Source of the DNA: Diadema setosum
Taxonomy: Eukaryota; Echinodermata; Echinoidea; Diadematoida; Diadematidae
Length of the DNA stretch: 64,000 nt
Assembly (NCBI RefSeq): GCF_964275005.1
Contig: NC_092686.1
Span: 46,002,333 to 46,066,332, forward strand
Direction of reading: 5' to 3'
Shown here: positions 21,540-32,932 of the stretch, in pieces
How positions within the stretch are numbered: position 1 is the stretch's first letter
Layout: every line of letters begins with the position of its first letter
The notes under the pieces: generated by a model
Database searches by the model: none
The model's input: only the letters and a program-made list of their open reading frames with translations
What the model was told of the DNA's origin: nothing
Made by a program: the position numbers and the translations under genes

Positions 21540-22601
21540 TTGATGTGTATTTCGAGTGATGTTTGTCATTTACCAACATTAAGTTGGTTAAAAGTCTTGT
21601 TAACTAATGTTTTCATTTGGTGGTTAAATTAATCGAAGAAATGATTGAGTGCAATTCCACAAAACTTACTTTAAATCAATCAAACCTCAGTTGGCTTTTG
21701 GCACTCTACCCAACAGTTGTGTGGTTCACTTGGAAATCGACTGTCTGTTAAAATTCTATCCAGAGTTCTGAAAGTGTAAATTTGATGGTTTATATACAGA
21801 TATATGAATTTGAAATCCAAAGTGAGATTGTGTGTGTGTGTGTGTGTGTGTGTGGTTTTCGTTTTCGCCATTAATTTCTTCCCCATGCATAGTATGAAAC
21901 ACATGTTGTAGAGAGTGAAAATATTACCCTTGTTTTTCCATAGGTAGGAGTACAGTATGTGGGCGAGTTTGCTGGTCCGGTTCCAGGTTGTGGACCACAT
22001 TATACTCTACATTCGTAGGTCTAGTAGGAGAGTAGGAGACTGAATGATGGGCATAATTATTACCTAAAACTTATCCATTGCAGAGTATATTCTTTACGGT
22101 GACTTCCCATCACCTTTGTTACTACACTAACCTTCCAGAAAGAGCATGAACTGTTACAGATACCAAATCAAACAATTACATTCAATCCGTAGAGTTCATT
22201 GGTAAAAACTGTAATGACAAGTAAAGATTTTTTTTTTAAATTTTCTTAAAGAGCTCATCTTTCATACGGTTGACTACTTTGCCGACACCAGAAAAAAAAA
22301 ATGTAGTCATATTCACATCAACACGAAGCAAGATAAGATATTACTTTGGTCGGATGCTGAGTAATTTGGTATAAAAAACAAAACAAAAAACAAAAACCCA
22401 AAACACATAAAATGTCACCTTCGCATATTATATTTTGAGGTATTGAGTTGTTAGATGTACACCTTTTATGTACGGCCGTCTCAGTATATATGACAGTCGT
22501 CCGATGCAATCCTTTCTGCGTGCATACAAGTATCAGTAACACAAGGAATATTTTGCAGTTTCATTGAACAAGTCCGCGTGTGTTTTGTTTTTGTTTGTAT
22601 T
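21540..22601. other. No gene; includes (TG)n at 21829-21854
   Basis: AT-rich sequence with a 26 bp TG dinucleotide tract and an A/C-rich stretch (22370-22405). No protein or RNA family is recognised. Confidence 0.45.
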
Positions 22602-22984
22602 TTAAAGGGATCGTATAGTTTTGGTTGAGACCTAATTTCAGGTTTCTAACATTTTTAGTAAGATAATGAGAAACCTCCTATTATGAAAGAGCATGTTATT
22701 CCATGAGGAATTCAACGTTTATTTGGTGAAAATTGGTTTTGAAATGGCTGAGATATCCAAAACAGAGCGATTCTAATAAAGTGTGGGACCCACATTAATA
22801 CGATCGCTTTGTTTTACTTTGTTTTTGGATGTTTCAGTAATTCCAAACCCGATTTTCATCAAATAAACTTTGAATTCCATTTAAAATGATATGTTCTATA
22901 CTATTTCATAAGTGTTTTCTTGGTATCTCGCGAAAAGTTACAAGCCCAATTTTCATCTCCACCAATGCTGTAACATCCCTTTAA
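22602..22984. mobile_element. TTTAAAGGG palindromic MITE, 383 bp
   Basis: It starts TTAAAGGGAT and ends ATCCCTTTAA. Internally, ATTTGGTGAAAATTGG on the left is mirrored by CCGATTTTCATCAAATAAAC on the right, so the whole unit folds back. AT-rich flanks fit a TTAA or TA target. Relatives are at 44776-45166 (full) and 9715-9976 (half). No transposase; Kolobok or piggyBac affinity is possible but unproven. Confidence 0.7.
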
Positions 22985-23190
22985 GCAAAAAATTGAAAAG
23001 CTGAGATTCCAATAGTGATTGCCCAATAGTCTTCTTGCATGTTACGAATCCTTGATTCCCGCGATTGTATGTTTCATTTTGGAAAAGGGATTTTGTTAAT
23101 TTTCAGACCCAGGTGATGTATTCACGGTATACATGTGCATATTATGTAATTGATTACTAGTAAACTGCAGGTGCCAAGGGAAACAATTTG

Positions 23191-23690
23191 ATTTGCATAT
23201 TACGCGCGGCAAACCGCTCCACTGTGAAGCCGTGGTCACAACTCGCCGTACTTGCAAGTGCGTGCTGTCTACTTGCAAAAAACGCGGGCAAAATTTGGGG
23301 ATGCGTACGTAGTAAGTACCGCCTCAGTACGGATTTTGGAGCACGCAGACACGCCGTGGCACTTTTAGGAAACGAGGAACTTTCGCTGCGTTCGGGCTAC
23401 GGATTCACCCTAAGTGCGGGCAACGTACGTGCCCTCTACAGCGAACGTGCGTACAACTCACTGACTCCGTGCGTCTTTTAAAATTTTCCCACCGTCACGT
23501 GCTCGACGGACGGCGCACGTAGCACGTACGTGTTGAGCACGTAATAAGTGCGCAGCCCGTGCTTATTCGACACTTCCCCGAGTTCAACTGTTCAATAGAG
23601 CACGCAGACCGTACCGAACTTGCCGAATAAGCACCTGCTCCGCACTTAAAACGCAAGTTGTGCGCAGTGATTTCTGCAATGTACACGAGC
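23191..23690. repeat. GC-rich CGTAC-rich inverted segment, left member
   Basis: TGGTCACAACTCGCCGTACTTG begins a ~300 bp block rich in ACGTAC and GCACG words. Its complement is found at 25180-25617 (GGCGAGTTGTGACCA). ORFs here have no motifs. The pair may be TIRs of an element spanning 23.2-25.6 kb or two separate insertions. Confidence 0.45.
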
Positions 23691-23970
23691 CGAGCCGACA
23701 GACGAGTATCATCATTTCGTTTCCAAGATGTCCTGATGTTGGCAATTATAACTGTTCTATTTCACCTACCGGGCAGAGATGCCCTGTTAGGATTATGGGA
23801 TCGAAAAAATCGCATACACAGAAAAATGATTGTTATATCAATAGAAAGGGCTTTCAAAACTCTTTCGAATTGTGTCACAAACCAAAATGTCATGCTATAG
23901 GACCCTTCTACCTGGTAGGCGATGAGTAATGACCATGGTTATTATATATATATATATAAATATATATATA

Positions 23971-24022
<52 letters not shown>

Positions 24023-24881
24023 CATTATATATATATATATATATACACTTGTATCATATTTTGCGGCACATAAGACACAGTCAAAAACTGCTTGAAGAAG
24101 CAAAGCATATACAAATCTTGAGCTCTGAGTGGTCAGTACATGAAGTGACCAGGTTTTTGGAGTTTTGAGAAATTGTTACATTTAAGAGCTGCAAGCGTGG
24201 TTAAAAGGCATTGGCCATCACTGTGTATGCAGAACAGTGATAAAGTCAGTACCATTCTCTGAAATTGAGAATAATTTTGAAATTAAGTAAGGAAGAAATT
24301 TATATGACAGTATTACCTTATATAGGGCCTTAATTGCAAACGCCGCACCTTCAGACTTTAGATAAAACTGCAAAACCATAAGCCTACATTCATTGTTCTA
24401 GTAATATGCTGATAAATCTAGCTCAAAAATGCCTCCATGGCTGAAATGCCACCACCTCTGAAACTGGGTAGAAAGATGGCAGACTTCATAACAGCAAATC
24501 ATATGCATCTCACCTCCAGTGCCAATGTGTTAGGATGTTTCAACCAAAATAATGTTATACAATGTCATTGTATACCTGATATTGACAGTAGCCTATTAGC
24601 CTACATCAGGTATACAATGCCGTTTTATACGTGATGTAACCTATTATGTCCTTTACCTGATATAGCCTTTTAACCCTTTCTCTGTCAGTGAGTCAATTAT
24701 GCACACATTTCACATATTTCATTTAGTTCATTTATTTCAATCTCATTTTCTTTCAACAAAATATGAAAACCTATAGACATGAAATTTAATGAATATGACA
24801 CACAGAAGGTTAAACTATTTTCCATAATCGAATCTATTTTCCGCACGCCCACGAAGTAAATATGTATTGTTCCTCCTAATT

Positions 24882-24932
<51 letters not shown>

Positions 24933-25004
24933 ATATAATTTATCTCGGATACTACATGAATCTTTTGCAAATGTTTGAGCAACATCATTTCATGACATGA
25001 ATAC
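23691..25004. other. No gene; two (TA)n tracts
   Basis: (TA)n occupies about 23940-24046 and 24888-24927. The rest is AT-rich without motifs. Confidence 0.5.
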
Positions 25005-25116
25005 TTTGTACTATGTTTTGATTTTCGTTGATTGGAAGGTTGTACTATGTTTTTTGATTTTCGTTGATTGAAATAAACTATGATTGAGTTGAATTGAATT
25101 GAATTGAAAAAAAAAC
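25005..25116 (+). repeat. Possible LINE 3' end with (GAATT)n tail
   Basis: A duplicated TGTACTATGTTTTGATTTTCG block is followed by ATAAACTATGATTGAG and (TTGAA)n, then A9. A polyadenylation-like word before a short tandem tail is typical of CR1/L2-type LINE 3' ends. Confidence 0.4.
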
Positions 25117-25179
25117 ACCTACCATTTACACGTATGGAGAAGACGTATGATTATACATCTGAAGAACCTCGGAAGGTGG

Positions 25180-25617
25180 TCCTATAATTAGGCATAGCCC
25201 TATCATCTGACGGGGGAAAAATCATCGCACTTGCACGCACTTACAACATGCGACAGAGTAGGGATACCGTACGTGAGCAGCACGTGTAATTACAGCCTCC
25301 GCAAGAGAACGTGGCAATCGCACGCAGATTGTAAGTTGTAAGCACGTACAACAGACTCACCTACCACGTGCACAACGTACGATGCACGTAACCCCTCATC
25401 GCCAGGCGTGGCGTGCGGGCCACGTACTGACACCCTGCGCAACCGTGCGAGTGTCGTGCGTTGACGTACTTCCTCCCTGCGCTAGTCACTTCCTCCCCAC
25501 GTTTTTAGAAAAAACGTGAATTCCGTGGCCTCCGCCAAGAACGTACGGACTAAAAGCACGCACGGCGAGTTGTGACCAGGGCTTGAATAGCGTGCCGCTG
25601 CGGTAGAGAGTAGCGGC
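25180..25617. repeat. GC-rich inverted segment, right member
   Basis: Rich in GTACGT and GCACG words. It contains GGCGAGTTGTGACCA at about 25566, complementary to the start of 23191-23690. Weaker complementarity continues (AAAACGTG against AAAACGCG blocks). Confidence 0.45.
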
Positions 25618-25667
25618 AAACCGCTGCCGCTGCCGCTGCCGCTGCCGCTGCCGCTGCCGCTGCCGCA
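25618..25667. repeat. (CCGCTG)n hexamer microsatellite
   Basis: About eight CCGCTG units abut the GC-rich segment. Confidence 0.9.
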
Positions 25668-26234
25668 AAACCGCTCCAGTGTGAGAAAAGCGGTTGAGAA
25701 AACTTGAAGTTGATTTGAAAGGAAGTTAAAGTGGATTTCAACTCTGGGTCTCTTGATAAAACGGACTTGAAGTTGATTTGGAAGTTAATCATAGATTAAG
25801 TGGACTTGGAGTTGACTTGAGAGGTTAATCATAGATTATCTTGACTTGGAGTTAATCTTATCTTTTGATAAAACGGGGCCCTGGGCTGTTTTACGTCCGC
25901 ACAGTTTGCAACGTAGAGAGCTACTTCATGCACACATGGGGGGCGCGATTTTATTTTTTATACGTTGTGTCCCAGCGTAATCTAAATTTACTTTTCAACG
26001 CGACGCAGGGGAGAGGAGAACGTCCAGCGCACTCGTCGTCTCAAACGTCCGCGCGTCAAAATCTAAAGCTCCCTATTATTTTATACTGAAGCGGACACTC
26101 GCAGCCACGCATGTAACGTCCCTGAATGGCGAGACAGTTAAGCATGTCGTCTATACTTTTACTGTCCATTACTCTGTTCTCCAAAACAATGTGCAAAAAA
26201 AAAATAAATAAAATAAAAAAATGGGGGAGAATAG
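25668..26234. other. No gene; short GTTAATCATAGATTA repeats
   Basis: GACTTGGAGTTGA and GTTAATCATAGATT recur two or three times between about 25690 and 25865. Nothing else is recognised. Confidence 0.4.
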
Positions 26235-26640
26235 ATTACAAAACACAGTCAACCTGCCTAATTATTTGCGTTTTCTTGTAAAGCAGGGGCGGATCCAGGA
26301 ATTCTGTAAGGGGGGTTGCAACTAATATTTCTGGTGCCACTTCCGGGTTTCATTTCATTTTTTCTTTTTATTTCTTTTGTTTTCACGAAAAATAAAGGGG
26401 GGGGGGGCGTGCGCCGGTTGCGCCCCCATCTGGATCCACCACTGGTAAAGTACTTGTATTTCGCAAATGAAATTGCTTTAGCGATGATTTCGCAATATAC
26501 ACTACAACTGCACATGCATTTTTCTTGAGGTATTATCTTCTGCGCATGTAGTGTTTAGGTTTCTCAAAGCGACGTCTTGTTTTTACACAGGCTGGCTGTC
26601 GGTGGACAAGACTGGATCATTCAAAGCAGGAAAGCATGTT
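26235..26640 (+). repeat. Single arm of a fold-back element, interrupted
   Basis: It matches the right arm of the fold-back element at 60755-61340 (TCAACCTGCC, AATGAAATTGCTT, GTCTTGTTTTTA, GGCTGTCGGTGGAC). It is split by the hAT-like MITE at 26284-26444; the other copy shows the unoccupied site near 61160. Confidence 0.7.
26284..26444. mobile_element. hAT-like MITE (CAGGGGCGGATCCAG TIRs), 161 bp
   Basis: CAGGGGCGGATCCAG pairs with CTGGATCCACCACTG at the right end. A 6 bp direct repeat GTAAAG flanks it (26278-26283 and 26445-26450). The interior has a G11 run and no coding. CAG..CTG ends fit hAT; the short duplication may be an eroded 8 bp one. Confidence 0.75.
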
Positions 26641-26770
26641 CAAAATGTTTTCGTGACGCTTTTGACAGAAACAGGTGCACGAATTAACGAGCGATGAATG
26701 TCCATAGTAGGTCCATGGGCTGAAAAACAGCTTCTTTGGTCTTCACATACCAAAACTCTATGGAAGAGTA

Positions 26771-27071
26771 GACGTTTTCACATCAGCCCAATAAAAATCC
26801 AAGCTCGAGATATTTTTCGCGATTGCAAATTAGCGCGCTATTTTATTTCCTATTCACATCGGCCCAAACATTATCAAATTGCGCGCTTTTCGCATTAACT
26901 ATCCTGCTATTTCGGAAATTTCCCGAGTTGGACTCGAAAAATTTTCTCAATCAATTAGCGCGCTAATTTGTATTCACATTATCAAATAGCACGCTATTTC
27001 GTGATCGGGTTAATTTCCCAAGTCAGAAAATAGCGCGCTATTTCGAGACATCGGGCTGATGTGAAAACGCC
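26771..27071. mobile_element. MITE with ACGTTTTCACATCAGCCC TIRs, 301 bp
   Basis: GACGTTTTCACATCAGCCC at the left is the complement of GGGCTGATGTGAAAACGC at the right. The interior is rich in AGCGCGCTA palindromes, which are also arranged as inverted pairs. No coding is seen. Confidence 0.75.
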
Positions 27072-27104
27072 TAATGACTTTGAGCATGGAACTTCTGAGT
27101 GGAA

Positions 27105-27560
27105 TGCTAAGCATGCAATATTTATATTATATTGGATGGCTATGAATGGGATACCAGGGAATATTGCACGAGTTAGGGCCAATATTGCACGAATCGAAGA
27201 TGAGTGCAATATTGGCCCTAACGAGTGCAATATTTATATCATATTGGATGGCTATGAATGGGATACCAGGGAATATTGCACGAGTTAGAGCCAATATTGC
27301 ACGAATCGAAGATGAGTGCAATATTGGCCCTAACGAGAGCAATATTCCATGGTATTCCATGAATCAAGGCCATCCAATATAATTATTATCATCTATACAA
27401 TGAAGTAGAGCAAGCATAAACTGCACAAAATTACCCGGCTTCTACTCGTCTTTGAAGTTGACTCGGCAGTCACATCCCAGCGCTGAAAAGGGGAAGCCCC
27501 TAAAACTGCGTACATGAAACAAACAACTAGCAAGATGCTTGCGCGCTTGTTTTGACAATG
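27105..27560 (+). mobile_element. Hairpin repeat HP4, copy A, left portion
   Basis: It contains a tandemly duplicated ~112 bp block, each with a perfect-looking hairpin (27160-27234 and about 27272-27346; arms AATATTGCACGAGTTAGG-like). The unit body follows (CCATCCAATATAATTATTATC, CACATCCCAGCGCTG). It breaks off after CTTGCGCGCTTG and resumes at 34590, so the LINE-B block is inserted here. Copies B (34846-35127) and C (36470-36760, inverted) confirm the joined order. Non-coding; class unknown. Confidence 0.75.
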
Positions 27561-27604
27561 TTTTTTGACAATGACAATGTTTTTGACAATGACAATGTTT
27601 TTTT

Positions 27605-28197
27605 ATTTTCCCATGTCACTCAAATATAGAGTATTGGGGGAAATCAAATCATAGCACAGAGTAATAACACGAAAACGAAGAAAAATACAATTTATAACTA
27701 CTATTTACATTATTTACAAATCAACAGCAAAGCACAGTAGATAATATACATTTGATATAATTGGCGAAAATCTTGAACGAAATGCGTTTGATAAACTATT
27801 TACATTATTTACAATCAGCAGTAAAAACAACAATAGAATAGATGCATGTATGCATGAATGAAAATCTTGACTGAGTATGTATGTGGTTAATTAATATATC
27901 AAAGTATGCAGATGGGTTTTTTAAAAAAAATATCTTAGATTATATTGATTAAAATTTCTGCTAGGCAACACCGGGTATTAGCATTATCATTTATAATTGT
28001 TATCTGGATCGAATTCAAGACACTGTTACAATATGAGATTGATTTAAAAAAGAGTGAAAAACAAAACAAAACAATCCAAATAATTAAATATATATACAAA
28101 CAAGGAAAAAAAACCGACGAAACACAACTGTACAGTATATATACATAATAATGAAATAACACAATTAAGATATCAAAAAGGGAACAATACTAAAGTT
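27605..28197 (-). other. LINE-B 3' untranslated region
   Basis: AT-rich sequence between the ORF2 stop and the oligomer tail. It contains a diverged duplication of CTATTTACATTATTTACAA at about 27705 and 27798. Confidence 0.5.
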
Positions 28198-29602
28198 TTA
28201 TGTTAAATGGATCTTCATTATCTCTATCGAAAATTTAGCTAGATTTAGCAGTTCCTTATTACATTCTGTATTGAATAACTGATTCATCTTCAATGTATTT
28301 GGGCGAATCCTATAATACGGTTTGACAAACTTTTTTCTGCATGACTCCGTCTTTGGGCATTCAAATAGATAATGAAATTCATCCCCTATCCGACCCAGGT
28401 TATAAAAGCTACACAGTCTGTTTTGTCTTTCAATTCCGTTATATCTTCCAGAAACTACAGGTAAACGGTGGTTAAGACACCTAAATTTTGCAAGTGAAGT
28501 TCTATAAAAACATGGCAATTTAGTTAGATAAGAATCCAGTGATAAGGAGCTCTTAAAAATCCTATAGTTGATGCACTGCGTGCTAGTGTTAACTTTATTC
28601 ATCCAGTTTTGAGTATACAAATCACAAAGCCTGAGTTTAATTGCTGGCCTCAGCCACTTAATAGACAAGTGTCCATAGTCTTGCCACACATTCGACAGTC
28701 CTAAGTCGTTTAATATTTTCTGGATGTGTAGTAACCATGGAGAGGAATAAAAGTCATGTTGGTGTAAAAGCTTTAGGATATTGCACATAATCGTAGATAT
28801 TTTAACTTCTTTACCATTTAAAGTTCGGAACCAAAAATTAACCATTCTTTCCTTTATTGTTCGCGACATTTCAAATCTCCCAAGCTCACCAAGGGCCATG
28901 CAGTTCATTGTAGTTTTTCTTAATCTTAACACCTGTTTACAATAATTTGTATGGAAGGCTTCAATTTGCTTTAGATTTTCGTAACCCCATACCTCGCTTC
29001 CGTAGATAAGAATTGGCAAAACAAGTTTATCAAAAAGGTCTAACTGAATATCTAAAGGCAGCCTTAATTTTCTAGATTTTATCAACAAGTTATACATGGC
29101 TCTCTTTGCTTGACTGATTTGTTTATCTTGGGCATTTTTGAAATTATTTCTGTAGCTGAACACTACTCCCAAATATGTATACTCATCAACAACTTCTAAT
29201 ATTTCTGTGTTAAACATAAATGGTTTAAATCTCCTGACCTTTCCTCTCGAGAAAATAACCACTTTCGTTTTACTGATATTGACTTGGAGAGACCATAACT
29301 TACAGTATTCACTGAGAGCATTTAAAGCCAACTGTAATTCATTTTCGCTTGTTGCTAGTATCAGCGTATCGTCTGCATACAGAAGCGAATAAAGTTTTAA
29401 AAGAACGTCTATGCCATTGTCGAACATGAGCTCCTTCATATTTTTTGGTAACAAATGAACACCATTGAATCTCTCTCTCATGTACAACTCAAAATCGTTC
29501 AAATATGTAGCAAAGAGAAGAGGAGATAAATTCTCACCTTGTCTGACACCCATATTGCAATTGAAACAAGGAAAAGTAGAAATTACGCGGTGCGTAATAT
29601 AT
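28198..29602 (-). pseudogene. LINE-B ORF2, RT C-terminal half
   Basis: It resumes with FPCFNCNMGVRQGENLSPLL (motif B region). Motif C is LLYADDTLIL (about 29365-29385), then NISKTKVVIF and YTYLGVVFSY thumb motifs. The C-terminal domain carries KFRCLNHRLPVVSGRYNGI and GDEFHYLFECPKTE, a pattern common to two-ORF LINEs. It ends at a normal stop at 28198. The first residues of the long open frame (to about 29580) come from the flank of the TIR element. The catalytic YADD is intact. Confidence 0.85.
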
Positions 29603-29616
29603 GTCCCCGCCGGAAG

Positions 29617-30560
29617 TAGCATTTAGTAGCAAAATGTACAATATAGGTAAAAAGATCAAGGTCAAAGGTCAAAGAAGTCAAAGGTCAAAATTCTATGTAG
29701 AAGTTTTGAAGCCTTCACCTAGTGCCATCACATAAAGCAAACGGAATCGAAATCGGGTTAGAAATGGCGAAGGAGTAGCATTTTGTAGCCAATGTACAAT
29801 ATAGGTAAAAAATCAAGGTCAAAGGTCAAAGAAGTCAAAGGACAAAATTCTGTGTAGAAGTTTTGAAGCCCTCACCTAGTGCCATCACATAAAGCAAACG
29901 GAATCGAAATCGGGTTAGAAATGGCGAAGGAGTAGCATTTAATAGCAAAATGTACAATACAGGTCAAAAATCAAGGTCAGAGGTCAAAGAAGTCAAAGGT
30001 CAAAATTCTGTGTAGAAGTTTTGAAGCCCTCACCAAGTGCCATCACTTAAAGCAAACGGAATTGAAATCGGGTTACAAATGGCGAAAGAGTAGCATTTTG
30101 TAGCAAAATGTACAATTTAGGTCAAAAATCAAGGTCAAAGGTCAAAGAAGTCAAAGGTCAAAATTCTGTGTAGAAGTTTTGAAGCCCTCACCTAGTGCCA
30201 TCATATAAAGCAAACGGAATCGAAATCGGGTTAGAAATGGCGAAGGAGTAGCATTTTGTAGCCAATGTACAATATAGGCAAAAAATCAAGGTCAAAGGTC
30301 AAAGAAGTCAAAGGTCAAAATTCTGTGTAGAAGTTTTGAAGCCCTCACCTAGTGCCATCATATAAAGCAAACGGAATCAAAATCGGGTTAGAAATGGCGA
30401 AGGAGTAGCATTTTGAAGCAAAATGTACAATATAGGTCAAAGGTCAAGGTCAAAGGTCACAACTGAAATTCTTTATAGAAGTTTCAAAGCTCCCATGTAG
30501 TGCTATCATATAAAGCAAACAGAATCAAAATCGGGTTAGAAATGGCGAAGGAGTAGCATT
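29617..30560 (+). repeat. Six ~157 bp tandem units with AGGTCA direct repeats
   Basis: The landmark GTAGCATTTTGTAGC starts units at 29617, 29775, 29932, 30090, 30248 and 30405, with a partial at 30553. Most units contain AAGGTCAAAGGTCAAAG followed by AGTCAAAGGTCAAAA, that is AGGTCA half-sites with 1 bp spacing. Units differ at only a few positions. Confidence 0.9.
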
Positions 30561-30577
30561 TTGAACATTTTGATCAC

Positions 30578-30665
30578 ACACGGACGCACGGACGGACGCA
30601 CGGACGCACGGACGGACACACGGACGCACGGACGGACACACGGACACACGGACACACACACGTAC
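30578..30665 (+). repeat. ACGGACGC/ACGGACAC microsatellite
   Basis: Octamer-like CACGGACG/CACACGGA repeats form the right inner end of the TIR element. Confidence 0.9.
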
Positions 30666-30710
30666 GGAGCCCGTTTCATAGTCCCCTGCTCGAACTCGTT
30701 CGGCGGGGAC

Positions 30711-31758
30711 AAAAATCAGACCTCTCATTATTATTTATTACGCAAGATTTCAGATGGGAGTACATATTATATATTACTCTGAACACTTTCCCCTTGACGT
30801 TGTTTTGTATAAGCTTATACCACAAAGATGTTCTGTCTATTGAATCAAATGCCTTTTTGTAATCTACGAAGGCGCAGTATAATCTTTTCTTTTGGGAAAG
30901 GTACAAATCTATGACAGAATGCAGCACAAATACATGGTCAATTGTGGAATAATTCTCTCGAAACCCTGCCTGTTCTTCACCAATAAGATCTAAGGAATTT
31001 AGATATTGATTGAGTCTTTCATTTATAATGGAAGAAAATAGTTTTTCAACACAACTTAATAATGAAATACCGCGATAATTATCTGGATCATCAATGGAAC
31101 CTTTCTTTTTATAGATTGGACGAATAAGACCTATTGACCATTCTGTTGGTATGATCCCTGTATCAAGAATGACATTAAACAATTTAGTTAACACACCTAT
31201 CAATGAACCAGTGCTATTTTTCAAACACTCGTTCACTATTAAATCACTTCCAGAGCTTTTGTTATTTTTCAGTAGCTTGATATGCTTTACTACTTCTTCC
31301 CCAGATATTGGGTTGTTAAAAATTTCTGCGTTTGACGAACTTGAAACATTAACATTGCGATTAATCAGGCTACTAAAACTTATACTGTTCTGATTTGGTG
31401 GACCATTATCATTCAAATTTTCAAAGTGCGCCTGAAATGCGTCAATACTGATAGTGCAATTATCTATTTTCTTTTTCGTTTTCGGGTTTAGTATTTTCCA
31501 ATATTCCTTTGGGTCATTTGTCTTTAAAGCACGCAGAGATTCATGGGTCTCCCTAAAATACACATCACGAGCATTCTTCGTGGTCTTCTTGTACAGTCGT
31601 TTTACTCTTTCTAGCTCACAAATACTAGTGCTGTTAAGAGATTTACATTTTTTCTTTAATTTTAGGTATTTAGCTCGAAGTTCTTTACAGGTGTCATTGA
31701 ACCAAGGCTTATCATTACGCGTTCTAGAGGGTTGAAAGCGTCTTTTTTTTAGAATCAA
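30711..31758 (-). pseudogene. LINE-B ORF2, RT N-terminal half
   Basis: It continues ORF2 after the A8 frameshift: a basic linker (WFNDTCKELRAKYLKLKKK), then GSDLIVNE, PDNYRGISLLS, EEQAGFRENYSTIDH and motif A CAFVDYKKAFDSID (about 30845-30880). It is cut just before motif B by the TIR element at 29603-30710. The remaining RT is at 28198-29602. Motif A Asp is intact. Confidence 0.85.
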
Positions 31759-32932
31759 ACGTTTTCACCATGTTTGCCTTGGACGCAGCCTCAACATAAA
31801 CTTTTTGAATTGATTCGTACAACGCATCTAAGGTGTCTTGACTAGGCTCATCTTGCATTGCGTCGATCTTGTCTGAAATAGAATCTATAAGTCTTTCATC
31901 CAAACCTTCTCTAAACTCATTAGCTAAGGATCTGTCCCATATAATCTTTATAGTTTTTGTAGTTGAATACAAATTTTCGTCTTCAAGCCGAATTCCTTTA
32001 TCATCTTCTAAACAGTCAGTATCATTATTCTCTTCCAAACATTCAACATGATTACGTAACATAACACGTATTGCGTGGTGTTTGTCAGAAATTGTGTCAT
32101 CAAATGGATCTACCGCAAAATCTTTAACAAGCTGAAAAGAATCCCTTGAAAACAGACAATAATCAATGGTACTTAAGTTTGCAAAAGTAAAGTTGCCTGG
32201 AATATCGCTGCCTACACGGCCATTTAAAATAGACAGATCGAATGCTTTGCATAGATCAATAAGATTCTTTCCATTAACATTAACACAATTATCATTATTA
32301 CGTCTTACCGAAAGCGAAGAGATAAAATCACTTATTTCTAAGTGAGGAAAATATTCCGCGTTGTCCACGTGTACACCATCTTCGACATAATCTGCTAGAT
32401 TTCCAGTACGAGCATTAAAGTCCCCAACTAAACACAGTGGTAAATCTAATTTACTCTTAATATTTATGATTCCACGGGCTATACCTTCAAATATGTCAGG
32501 TTCATAATATTTGGAATGTTCATGTGGTATATAAACAGCACCAAGAACAAAATTACAATCAGGTTTAATTTCCACTTTGGTCCACAGGACATATTTAGAG
32601 ATTATATCACCTAGAACTTGTATATTAAGATTCGACTTCGCTATAATACACAGACCGTGAACTCCACCATAACGAAATGAACCGTCATTATTTTCCTTAC
32701 AAAAGACTTTAAAACCTGTTGGAATAAGTTCTTCATCTACAGTATCTGTTTTTGTTTCGCATAAGCAGGCAATATCAACATCCCGGATAATTTCTGACAA
32801 TATACCCAATTCAAGTTTAGAATGCAAGCCACACACATTTAGACCTAGTATTTGAATATTAGATGGAAATGATGAATCAGTTAAGCTACTTATCGATAAG
32901 AAGTCCACTTCTTCTTTGTTGCCATCGCATTC
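31724..32932 (-). pseudogene. LINE-B ORF2, endonuclease part
   Basis: The frame is open from the codon after the ORF1 TAG. It shows LGLNVCGLHSKLE, CLCETKTD, CLVGDFNARTG (about 32430) and ISDKHHAI, the N, E, D-x-N and D/K-H signatures of APE-type LINE endonucleases. There is no ATG in this frame until after the endonuclease domain (first Met in HAIRVMLRN); the first possible alternative start is a GTG at 32908. Expression would need stop readthrough, reinitiation or a non-AUG start. The frame shifts within an A8 run (31743-31750 on the plus strand), after which the RT continues in another frame. Confidence 0.8.

Larger units (their letters stand above)
29603..30710. mobile_element. 1.1 kb TIR element inserted in LINE-B RT
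   Basis: Perfect 10 bp TIRs (GTCCCCGCCG / CGGCGGGGAC) bound a segment that interrupts the RT reading frame. The interior is six ~157 bp tandem units plus an ACGGACGC-type microsatellite. No transposase is present. No clear target duplication is visible; the palindrome ATTACGCGGTGCGTAAT beside the left end is odd. It is non-autonomous and of unknown superfamily. Confidence 0.75.

Noticed and set aside
29617..30560. CRISPR-like regular repeats
   Set aside because: Whole ~157 bp units repeat with no variable spacers, and the DNA is eukaryotic.
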